Shown one piece after another: positions 36,911-47,588 of a stretch of 64,000 bases of DNA. Location: assembly GCA_020137815.1 (NCBI GenBank), contig CM035359.1:1-64000 (forward strand). Direction: 5' to 3'. The notes beneath the pieces were generated by a model. The model made no database searches, was not told the origin of the DNA, and saw only the letters and a program-made list of their open reading frames with translations. Source of the DNA: Hormiphora californensis. Taxonomy: Eukaryota > Ctenophora > Tentaculata > Cydippida > Pleurobrachiidae. Both the position numbers and the translations under genes were made by a program. Positions within the stretch are counted from its first letter, which is position 1. Every line of letters starts with the position of its first letter.

Positions 36911-38080
36911 CACACTTGCGTTGCGAGGGGCAACGGTGTAGCAACTAGAGCCGCGCGCACAGTGACGAGCTACTCCTTCATCAAACAACTCATTGACACA
37001 GTTTGATGGACGTGTGTGCGTGCGCCACTCAACAAAACATGAAATGCTCTGCCGCGTGTTTCGCGTGTTACATACACATTGTCATCTTGCGAGTCGAGTG
37101 TGAGATGTTAGATAAGTAGTTAAGTTGGAATGTCAAAAGCTGGTTAGCAAGTGTCATGTGATTGGGAGTTAGCTAACTCTAAGCTATGTGAGAAGTATAC
37201 TGACAGCTAGATCGTATGCATCTCACATTACATTATGACCAAGCCTTGCACTTGATCCTGTTGGCAGTGACAATGTCACTGACATGTGATACGGTAGGGC
37301 AGGGAAACTCAGCATTATGAACACATAATGCAATAATTCTTGTTAAAGGGGAAGATTGTAAAGGAATGACTCCAGTAGTAGAAAAAGAGAGAAAGACAAT
37401 GTATGAGGATATGAGGAGAAAAGGAATATTTGACTGTCTTTAGTCTCCCAAAGGAGAAAGCACAAAATAGAGCTGCATTTCGCACGAAATAGCTGCATTT
37501 TGGTGGTGGCAGATGGTCATCCGTTGCTAAAAGATCTGTTATAAGGGTAAGGGGGTTGGACAATGGATAAGAAGGGCGGGGTATTAGCATTAGGGGGGTG
37601 TCATAGAGGCTTGTCCAGGCATTGTTGGAAAGGTTTTGTATAGAACTGCAATACAGTATACTTCTATAGCTCATTATGTATCACATAAGAATTATAAGCT
37701 ACTAGCGCACCCATTGGGTGCGCCTCAAGTAAGGGCTTTCTAATAACCCACCCGGCTTCGCCGGGTGGTTTTTTCGCCCCTTTCAACGTCAATAACACGG
37801 TTGCCATGGCAACTGAATTGGTAACTATGGGGACTGGCATGTCAAAAGTCATTCGAAAATATTAATTAACTTCCACTGGAAGTTCCAAAAGTGTGAATGA
37901 CAGCTTTACAGCTTTGGTCACATAAAGTATTTTATGAAGGAGCACTGTCGCGTAGATACCGCCTAACGAACGGCTTCGACGACGTTCATCTCCAAATTAT
38001 AATAGAGACTAGAGAGCCCAGGCAAAAGAACAAAAAACTCTCACACCCTATTGACTCCTCTCAATCCCGATCCCTGGCTC
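36911..38080. repeat. Segmental duplication, unit 1
   Basis: About 1.17 kb that recurs at 38317-39429 with few differences (GCGTTGCGAGGGG versus GCGTTGTGAGGGG at the left edge; both end CCCGATCCCTGGCTC). It includes Helitron-like copy C. No coding potential seen. Confidence 0.9.
37702..38008 (-). mobile_element. Short Helitron-like element, copy C
   Basis: Minus-strand 5' end TCTCTATTATAATTTGG, 3' hairpin plus CTAG and following T, same internal sequence as copies A and B (about 307 bp). Confidence 0.65.
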
Positions 38081-38085
38081 CCTCA

Positions 38086-38312
38086 ATATTGGACAGGGTA
38101 CATACAAGCTAAACGCCCACGCCAATATACACCCGTGTCCGGTTGATGCTGGTGGTTGATTCGAATCTCAAAATCATTACACCGCCTGGAAAGGTTAAGG
38201 TTTTGCGTAACGCGCGAGTTGTTCCTAACGTGAAAAGAACAACCGAGTGCGCTAAAACAATGCGCGCCGAGAACGCACTGTTTCTGTCCGCACGGCAGAC
38301 TGATCGGGTTTG
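38086..38312. repeat. Dispersed 230-bp repeat, copy 1
   Basis: Starts CCTCAATATTGGACAGGGTA and ends near CAGACTGATCGGGTTTG. A close copy is at 44213-44440 in the same orientation. CG-rich (CGCGCGAG, GCGCGCCGAG) compared with its surroundings. Confidence 0.85.
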
Positions 38313-38316
38313 TTGG

Positions 38317-39429
38317 TCACACTTGCGTTGTGAGGGGCAACGGTGTAGCAACTAGAGCCGCGCGCACAGTGACGAGCTACTCCTTCATCAAACAACTCAT
38401 TGACACAGTTTGATGGACGTGTGTGCGCGCCACTCAACAAAACATGAAATGCTCTGCCGCGTGTTACATACACATTGTCATCTTGTGAGTCGAGTGTGAG
38501 ATGTTAGATAAGTAGTTAAGTTGGAATGTCAAAAGCTGGTTAGCAAGTGTCATGTGATTGGGAGTTAGCTAACTCTAAGCTATGTGAGAAGTATACTGAC
38601 AGCTAGATCGTATGCATCTCACATTACATTATGACCAAGCCTTGCACTTGATCCTGTTGGCAGTGACAATGTCACTGACATGTGATACGGTAGGGCAGGG
38701 AAACTCAGCATTATGAACACATAATGCAATAATTCTTGTTAAAGGGGAAGATTGTAAAGGAATGACTCCAGTAGTAGAAAAAGAGAGAAAGACAATGTAT
38801 GAGGATATGAGGAGAAAAGGAAGATTTGACTGTCTTTAGTCTCCCAAAGGAGAAAGCACAAAATAGAGCTGCATTTCGCACGAAATAGCTGCATTTTGGT
38901 GGTGGCAGATGGTCATCCGTTGCTAAAAGATCTGTTATAAGGGTAAGGGGGTTGGAAAATGGATAAGAGGGACGGGGTATTAGCATTAGGGGGGATTATA
39001 GGGGCTTGTCCAGGCATTGTTGGAAAGGTTTTGTATAGAACTGCAATACAGTATAATTCTATAGCTCATTATGTATCACATAAGAATTATAAGCTACTAT
39101 CGCACCCATTGGGTGCGCCTCGAGTAAGGGCTTTCTAATAACCCACCCGGCTTCGCCGGGTGGTTTTTTTGCCCCTTTCAACGTCAATAACACGGTTGCC
39201 ATGGCAACTGAATTGGTAACTATGGGGACTGGCATGTCAAAAGTCATTCGAACATATTAACAAAGTGTGAATGACAGCTTTACAGCTTTGGTCACATAAA
39301 GTATTTTATGAAGGAGCACTGTCGCGTAGATACCGCCTAACGAACGGCTTCGAGAGACTAGAGAGCCCAGGCAAAAGAACAAAAAACTCTCACACCCTAT
39401 TGACTCCTCTCAATCCCGATCCCTGGCTC
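38317..39429. repeat. Segmental duplication, unit 2
   Basis: Second copy of the 1.1-kb segment, with small internal deletions inside its Helitron-like element (39094-39356). Confidence 0.9.
39094..39356 (-). mobile_element. Helitron-like element, copy D (degraded)
   Basis: Same family; the 3' CTAG is changed (TATC on the plus strand in place of TAGC) and the 5' TCTCTATTATAA terminus is deleted. Confidence 0.55.
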
Positions 39430-39981
39430 ATGCCTACTTTGCTCCCTACGGCGCCGCTTCGCGGCACCTCCGGTCGCGAGATCATACTGCATAAATAAAA
39501 AAATTATCATACTGCACGCCCCCTTACCCCTGTTGACTCCCCTCATTCCTCACCCCTCTTGACTCCCCTCTGCCCCTATTGAATCATATCGTCCCCTATT
39601 CACTCCATCTCACCCTCTATTCACTCCCCTATAACGCCATAAGGAACACTTCCCTAACCCCTCTCTCAATCTGTGATCTGAAGCAGTTCAGAACCCCACA
39701 TTTTCCTTCTTTTTTCACCATTTCCCCCATTACTCAGTCATTTCTCAACCAATTTCCAAAATCTTGCACTCATTAGAAAGATAATCTCAAGCTCTTTCCA
39801 AAGAGCTATTTTCCCCCAAGATTAGAATAGCTTTACACACGCACGTGCACTCCCCAAACCCCACCAAACATTTTTTTTTTTTGGGGGGGGAGAGCGCTCC
39901 CGTATTAAAACCTTGGTTCCGAGAGTACTCGGATGTACATGATGCATGCGCTCTCTGGCGCCAAAGGAACTCTGTGCTATA
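39430..39981. other. Spacer
   Basis: C-rich CCCCTATTCACTCC-like runs at 39530-39640 and a poly-T/poly-G junction near 39870. No gene. Confidence 0.4.
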
Positions 39982-40255
39982 ATATAGATAACCCCGGTTA
40001 GTAGAGGGATGAAATCTGATATACCAGCCTATTAGGCTGGTATATCAATACGATATCCACGAGGAACGGAGTGACGAGGGGAATATCGTGTGATAATCCC
40101 CGTAGGGGATTATCAAATTTCATCACTTTACTAGCCGTGGTTATTTCTTATAAAACGACCCCGGGAATTATGAAAGGTGTGAAAACAGAGGGAGGGAATT
40201 ATTTGATATACCACAGTAGACTGCGGGAAATATCAGCAGGGGGGGTGGTTTATAA
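39982..40255. repeat. 274-bp direct repeat, left copy
   Basis: Practically identical to 43668-43941 in the same orientation. Positions 39988-40144 form a hairpin-rich unit: ATAACCCCGGTTAGTAGAGG pairs with CTAGCCGTGGTTAT, enclosing three further hairpins (GATATACCAGCC..., an ACGATATCC...GGAATATCGT arm, GATAATCCCCGTAGGGG...). Confidence 0.9.
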
Positions 40256-40259
40256 TATA

Positions 40260-43200
40260 CAGGGTGTGAACTGCATGTCGTGTTTGCTAGTCGCGAGCGC
40301 GCTTGCGAGACAAGTAAACACGTCAAGGTTCATTAACAAGCATGCTGCTCAGTCATTTTAGATTTAATACACAATGTAAGGATACCATGTTATAGGTGAG
40401 ACTCTTGCCGTCACCCTCGTTCAAGTCCCGTGAAAAACGGAGCAGTACACGCAAACTGATGCCCATTTTCTTCGCGTGACCCCGATTCAGCAGTTTGAGA
40501 CACCAACTCTTTAGGGGGCCATATCTCAGGAACCAGACAAGATAGGAAAAATCGCCGTCTAATGAGGCGTACAGTTTTTAATCTAGTTTACCACTGTACC
40601 GGCCGTTTCACTCTCCGACCTAAAACAAAAATCGCAACCCCACAAAACTCCAAAATAATGAAATTCGCATCTCGCATGTCGTGTTGCATGTCGTGTCATG
40701 TTATTGACGCGCTCGCGTTCAACTCTCACACAGCAGCTGCAGAACATGGCGGGAAACATCGAGGAGTAGAGAGAGGGTCGGTGCCGAATCAAATATTTCT
40801 TGATCTTGATCTACTCCATCTCTCAGCTATCCTACCCCTCATCAACTCGATCTCTCAGCTACCCTACCCCTCATCTACTCCATCTTTCAGCTACCCTACC
40901 CCTCATCTACTCCATCTTTCAGCTACTCTACCCCTTATCTAGTCCATCTCTCAGCTACCCTACTCCTCATCTACTCCATCTCTCAGCTTCCCTATTAGGG
41001 AAGCATAAAGATGGAAACGATTAGGGGTAGGGAATCCCTATCCATAATCGTTTCCATCTCTATGCTTCCCTAGCCCTCATCAACTCCATCTTTCAGCTAC
41101 CCTACCCCTAATCTAGTCCATCTCTCCGCTACCCTACTCCTCATCTACTCCATCTCTCAGCTACCCTACCTCCCATTTACTCCATCTCTCAGCTTCCCTA
41201 CCTCCCATTTACTCCATCTCTCAGCTTCCCTACCTCCCATTTACTCCATCTCTCAGCTTCCCTACCTCCCATTTACTCCATCTCTCAGCTTCCCTACCTC
41301 TCATTTACTCCATCTCTCAGCTTCCCTACCTCCCATTTACTCCATCTCTCAGCTACCCAACCTCCCATTCACTCCATCTCTCAGCTTCCCTACCTCCCAT
41401 TTACTCCATCTCTTAGCTTCCCTACCTCTCATTTAGTACTCCATCTCTCAGCTACCCTACCTCCCATTTACTCCATCTCTCAGCTTCCCTACCTCCCATT
41501 TACTCCATCTCTCAGCTTCCCTACCTCCCATTTACTCCATCTCACAGCTACCTTACCTTCCATTTACTCCATCTCTGAGCTTCCCTTCCTCCCATTTACT
41601 CCATCTCTCAGCTACCCTACCTCCCATTTACTCCATCTCTCAGCTTCCCTACCTCCCATTTACTCCATCCCTGCCTCCCATTTACTCCATCTCTCAGCTA
41701 CCCTACCTCCCATTCACTCCATCTCTCAGCTACCCTACCACCCATTTACTCCATCTCTCAGCTTCCCTACCTCCCATTTACTCCATCTCTCAGCTTCCCT
41801 ACCTCCCATTTACTCCATCCCTCAGCTTCCCTACCTCCCATTTACTCCATCTCTCAACTTCCCTACCTCCCATTTACTCCATCTCTCAGCTACCCTACCT
41901 CCCATTTACTCCATCTCTCAGCTTCCCTACCTCCCATTTACTCCATCTTTCAGCTTCCCTTCCTCCCATTTACTCCATCGCTTACCTTCCCTACCTCCCA
42001 TTTACTCCATCTCTCAGCTTCCCTACCTCCCATTTACTCCCTCTCTCAGCTTCCCTACCTCCCATTTACTCCATCTCTCATTTATCCTAACATTCCTACC
42101 CCTGAGAGATGGAGTAAATGGGAGGTAGGGAAGCTGAGAGATGGAGTAAATGGGAGGTAGGGAAGCTGAGAGATGGAGTAAATGGGAGGTAGGGTAGCTG
42201 AGAGATGGAGTAAATGGGAGGAAGGGAAGCTGAGAGATGGAGTAAATGGAAGGTAAGGTAGCTGAGAGATGGAGTAAATGGGAGGTAGGGAAGCTGAGAG
42301 ATGGAGTAAATGGGAGGTAGGGAAGCTGAGAGATGGAGTAAATGGGAGGTAGGGTAGCTGAGAGATGGAGTACTAAATGAGAGGTAGGGTAGCTGAGAGA
42401 TGGAGTAAGTAAATGAGAGGTAGGGAAGCTGAGAAATGGAGTAAATGGGAGGTAGGGAAGCTGAGAGATGGATCAAATGGGAGGTAGGGTAGCTGAGGGA
42501 TAGAGTAAATGGGAGGTAGGGAAGCTGAGAGATGGAGTAAATGGAAGGTAGGTAAGCTGAGAGATGGAGTAAATGGGAGGTAGGGTATCTGAGAGATGGA
42601 GTAAATGGGAGGTAGGGAAGCTGAGATATGGAGTAAATGGGAGGTAGGTAAGCTAAGAGATGGAGTAAATGGGAGGTAGGGAAGCTGAGAGATGGAGTAA
42701 ATGGGAGGTAGGGTAGCTGATAGATGGAGTGAATGGGAGGTTGGGTAGCTGAGAGATGGAGTAAATGGGAGGTAGGGAAGCTGTGAGATGGAGTAAATGG
42801 GAGGTAGGGAAGCTGAGAGATGGAGTAAATGGGAGGTAGGTAAGCTGAGAGATGGAGTAAATGGGAGGTAGGGTATCTGAGAGATGGAGTAAATGGGAGG
42901 TAGGGAAGCTGAGATATGGAGTAAATGGGAGGTAGGTAAGCTAAGAGATGGAGTAAATGGGAGGTAGGGAAGCTGAGAGATGGAGTAAATGGGAGGTTGG
43001 GTAGCTGAAAGATGGAGTAGATGAGGGGTAGGGTAGCTGAAAGATGGAGTAGATGAGGGGTAGGGTAGCTGAGAGATCGAGTTGATGAGGGGTAGGATAG
43101 CTGAGAGATGGAGTAGATCAAGATCAAGAAATATTTGATTCGGCACCGACCCTCTCTCTACTCCTCGATGTTTCCCGCCATGTTCTGCAGCTGCTGTGTG

Positions 43201-43667
43201 AGAGTTGAACGCGAGCGCGTCAATAACATGACACGACATGCAACACGACATGCGAGATGCGAATTTCATTATTTTGGAGTTTTGTGGGGTTGCGATTTTT
43301 GTTTTAGGTCGGAGAGTGAAACGGCCGGTACAGTGGTAAACTAGATTAAAAACTGTACGCCTCATTAGACGGCGATTTTTCCTATCTTGTCTGGTTCCTG
43401 AGATATGGCCCCCTAAAGAGTTGGTGTCTCAAACTGCTGAATCGGGGTCACGCGAGGAAAATGGGCATCAGTTTGCGTGTACTGCTCCGTTTTTCACGGG
43501 ACTTGAACGAGGGTGACGGCAAGAGTCTCACCTATAACATGGTATCCTTACATTGTGTATTAAATCTAAAATGACTGAGCAGCATGCTTGTTAATGAACC
43601 TTGACGTGTTTACTTGTCTCGCAAGCGCGCTCGCGACTAGCAAACACGACATGCAGTTCACACCCTG
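40260..43667. mobile_element. 3.4-kb palindromic element filled with minisatellite
   Basis: Termini CAGGGTGTGAACTGCATGTC and exact complement. The outer 540 bp of each arm are non-repetitive and near-identical; the rest is a CT-rich 32-bp minisatellite running in one direction to about 42085 and in the reverse complement from about 42105 on. A smaller palindrome (40994-41070) lies in the left arm. ATATA on both sides may be the target duplication. Long frames here are minisatellite translations. Confidence 0.85.
41068..43020. repeat. 32-bp minisatellite in inverted orientation
   Basis: Unit CTCCATCTCTCAGCTTCCCT plus ACCTCCCATTTA, about 30 copies on each side of the centre near 42095. Sequence variants (GCTACC/GCTTCC) are shared between both arms. 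Confidence 0.9.
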
Positions 43668-43941
43668 ATATAGATAACCCCGGTTAGTAGAGGGATGAAA
43701 TCTGATATACCAGCCTATTAGGCTGGTATATCAATACGATATCCACGAGGAACGGAGTGACGAGGGGAATATCGTGTGATAATCCCCGTAGGGGATTATC
43801 AAATTTCATCACTTTACTAGCCGTGGTTATTTCTTATAAAACGACCCCGGGAATTATGAAAGGTGTGAAAACAGAGGGAGGGAATTATTTGATATACCAC
43901 AGTAGACTGCGGGAAATATCAGCAGGGGGGGTGGTTTATAA
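43668..43941. repeat. 274-bp direct repeat, right copy
   Basis: Second copy of the hairpin-rich repeat. Removing the palindromic insert and one ATATA would place the two copies head-to-tail. Confidence 0.9.
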
Positions 43942-44114
43942 GGCACTACAACAATCAATTACATCAGATATAAATCTTCAGTAGTGTCCTCTCTCAGTCT
44001 TCCTCTGAACCCTCGAAGTGAAAGAGTGACACTCCTCACCATCGAGAAGGACAATCTTAGGCGAATATACCCCACCAAACACCCCTAACAACACGCCAAT
44101 TTTCCACGTGCAAG

Positions 44115-44160
44115 CCCTACCCCCCCCCCCCCCCCCCCCCCAAAACCAATTATAATATAG
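44115..44160. repeat. Poly-C tract and possible Helitron 5' terminus
   Basis: A run of more than 20 C, followed by AATTATAATATAGA, whose minus strand reads TCTATATTATAATT preceded by A, the same 5' terminus as the Helitron-like copies. The matching 3' end is not identified. Confidence 0.4.
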
Positions 44161-44212
44161 ATGCTTGTGTTTTTAAAGTTGAAACAGGAGGCCCACGCAT
44201 ACATATGAAACC

Positions 44213-44440
44213 CTCAATATTGGACAGGGTACATACAAGCTAAACGCCCACGCCAATATACACCCGTGTCCGGTTGCTGTTTGTGGATTCGAATCTCAAA
44301 ATCATTACACCGCCTGAAAAGGTCAAGGTTTTGCGTAACGCGCGAGTTGTTCCTAACGTGAAAAGAACAACCGAGTGCGCTAAAACAAATGCGCGCCGAG
44401 AACGCACTGTTTCTGTCCGCGCGGCAGACTGATCGGGTTT
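44213..44440. repeat. Dispersed 230-bp repeat, copy 2
   Basis: Same orientation and nearly the same sequence as 38086-38312. Confidence 0.85.
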
Positions 44441-44496
44441 GTTTGTTCGTCTCCCTGGCACTGGCTGTTGCCAGCACCTGACAAACGAAACCTGTC

Positions 44497-44757
44497 CGTA
44501 CTCTTTTCAACTGTTCTGCCCCTTTATACGTTTTTAACGATAACTCCTTACTCCTGTAGAGAAATCATCCCTGTTACATTTGAAAGGTCTTAAAATTCTC
44601 TTAATAATGCATGTTGAGGGGGTGATCCCTGTATTGATCTCACGTGGTTCGAAGTTTGGTCAGGCATAGAAGACTCTTAATAATGCACCCGGAATGAATT
44701 CTGTTGCAGAAATAAGTTTTGCGAAAACCAGGGGGTGAGAATAGTTGAAAAAAAGGA
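44497..44757. mobile_element. Diverged hairpin MITE
   Basis: Left end TTTTCAACTGTTCTGCCCC, right end GGGGGTGAGAATAGTTGAAA. Terminal similarity to the MITE at 11419-11564. Confidence 0.5.
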
Positions 44758-45982
44758 CTTGACTCCACTTGCAAACTAAAAACACGATATTGTTAATTTT
44801 ACCAAATAAAATTACGCTACACGGTCATTTAGGATAAAGTTCATTCGGGTAATTTATCACGGACGGACGACGGCTAAATGTCAAAAACTAAGTGTATAAT
44901 CATGATTCAGAAAATTTAAGCAGACTGAAGAATCACATAAATTGTACTTCACCAGTCTCAAAAAGTTCCCCTAAATACACGCATACAAAAACCCTGCTTG
45001 CGTCAGTTTCAAGCCTCTTCAAGTTCAACTTCATGTTCACATCTAATCTTTCGATACCCTGTTCCCCCCACTGCACCACTGACAGTGATTCACTGTACTG
45101 TGATTCACTGTACTGTGATTCACTGTACTGTGATTCACTGTACTGTGATTCTCTGTACTGTGATTCACTGTACTGTGATTCTCTGCACAGTGATTCACTG
45201 CACCCTACCAGATCAGATAAAGGGTGTATAAGCAGACGCTAATTTAACTGCACAAATATACGTCATTACCCCACCGAGGGGATAATATTGTTTATACGTC
45301 TAAAAGTAAAATAAATAGTTAGAGCTAGAAAATCAACAGATGATACAAAAATACCCCTCGAAAGAAAGAAAAAACGGCTCACAGATAAATAAACAGGAAT
45401 ATATATGTGGAAGTTCCTGTGTTTAAAATATGTTAATAACTAAATACTGTAAAACAATGTTAATATCTAGTCTGGTGGCACCGACACCATTTTGCTAAGG
45501 TTGGGTCGGCCCCACCAGACAGGGCCCTACAGGGATAGAGATAAGGCGAGTGGCAGGGAAATTCACCCTACTAATATATTATAAGAAAACGGTTAATTTT
45601 TACCCCCCAAAAATGAAAATGTAGGGGTCGAAAATAAAGCCTGTCGTATCAAAATAAAGTGTCTCTTTTTATCATAAAAGTGTCTTTAAAAAACCTGCAA
45701 TTGAGAATGATTCACAATATCGGGCATCTCAAATTAGGGACGGGTCGGATAAATTAAAGCATACTACGTCAGACTATCTCAACGTCTTGTTCTTGGTTAA
45801 AAACATCGTTCGTACTTTGGACCACCTGTGGAAATCAGTATGAAAAAGTTGTTGTAAGAAGTTATATGTTCTGGCGCCGCGACCCCATCTGACCGCACTG
45901 TTAAAATCAAATGGGGTATGGCGTCGCCATACAGTGTTCTGGTCGAATAAAACCGGTCTCTATGACGGAGGGAAGTACTCGA
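44758..45982. other. Spacer with 15-bp minisatellite
   Basis: About seven copies of CACTGTACTGTGATT at 45085-45200; otherwise no gene. Near 45880-45940 a GGGGTATGGCGTCGCCATAC palindrome matches the foldback element at 1190-2470. Confidence 0.6.
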
Positions 45983-47356
45983 TCAGTATTGACAGTGAGT
46001 TTTAGTACACCATGACATGTATTGCACAGTGGACACAAAGGAGGGGAGGATAAGGTCTGTAATAACCTGACACGTGCTAATAATGTTGTCTGTAAATTTG
46101 TTAAGATCTGCTACCAGCCTCGCGTCTAACTCCTCGGTAGTGCTACTGACAGCAGGAACGGGTTTGCCACTAGAAGTATTCCCTGAATCACCTCTGAAAG
46201 AAAGTGAGGATTAGGGGAGCTGTTTAATTTTAACAAAACACGTGGTTGACGGCAGATAACAAGTGCCAAGGGCAGGGTTGTTAGAGGGGATGGTAAACTG
46301 TGTTGCGTGTTTACAAAAGGAAGGGTGATCAGATCAGATCGTGGAAAAACAAGCCCAAGATGATTGATCTGCTCGATGTTTCTCGCGCCCTTCCAGATAC
46401 ATGCTTGATGGTAGGAGGACAACGTGCGCGCCGCGACACTACGCTGAAACGAACAACTTTCGGTACTTGACATTCAATGGCGCGCTACGTCTCGAGGACA
46501 CCCGTTATCTCCCTCTTCCCACACCCTTGCGATAGATTTGTTTATCTTAGCTCTGCTATGCGATAGCCTCGCGTGCTGTGATAGCAGAACACTCAATACT
46601 AAGAGATAGAGATAGAGAAAGAGGGAGAGAAGAGTGCGTGAGAGAGCTAAAAGAAAGCAAGACAGAAAGAAATAGTGAGATCAAATCTTATCTCCCACAC
46701 ACAACACAGACAAAGCAACTATTAATGTTTACCTAAGCAGGCAGTTTGCTTCGTGCTCCCGAGATTTGAGAGGGGAGGAAAACACCTCAAAACATCCTTC
46801 AACCTCGCAGAAGATGTATTTGTGTTTTACAAGATGAAGTTTTAGATGGTGTCCTTGTGGTAATGTCTGCTGGCAGTGGGGGCACGGTACACAGTCCTGA
46901 AATAAATTTAGTTTTTAGAGGTGGAGAAAGTTTTGGAGTTTCAAAATAAAAGTAGTTAAATAGAGAGAGATGACTTTTTTCTTTCATTAGTTGGTCAACA
47001 AATATCTGGGTACTGTGCGGAGAGGACAGTTTTATACGAGACAATATAACAGGTACATGTGTGCATGTGACAAGCTACCCTCTTTGTGTGTGTGTAATTG
47101 TGTTCACAGAAAGAAATGTGTGTGGCTAGGGGTACAAAGATAATGAAAGAGAGATAGAGAGATAGAGAGATAGAGAGAAACAGGAAAGATAGCGAGAAAG
47201 AAAGAGGGTGGGATGTTAGAGAGGGGGAGTGAAACAGTACAGAGAGAGGGGGCCACCTGCTAATAAGGAAAGAGAGAGATAAATAGACCTTGTGTGTAGT
47301 TTTCATTGTTTGTGAAATGTTGATAATATATATTTGGAGAGGAAGATAGATAAAGG

Positions 47357-47388
<32 letters not shown>

Positions 47389-47555
47389 AAAGATAAAGAA
47401 TGAGGGATGGAAAGACAAAGAAGAGAGACGGAAAGAAAATGTAGGTGTGCATGTATGTACTCGACACAAACAGGAAAAAAAATTAGCGGGCTGATAAGAT
47501 AAAAGCTAATTGAATTTGCTTCTCTCATTCTCCCAGCCTCTCTTCTCTTCCTTCC

Positions 47556-47588
<33 letters not shown>

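Noticed and set aside
42096-43365. Frames of 330-343 codons rich in PSLSYPTSHLLHLSA-like repeats
   Set aside because: Translation of the 32-bp minisatellite in the palindrome; mirrored in the other arm.
39982-43941. LTR retrotransposon interpretation of the 274-bp direct repeats
   Set aside because: No gag/pol, no primer-binding site or TG...CA ends, and the interior is a perfect inverted repeat with minisatellite.
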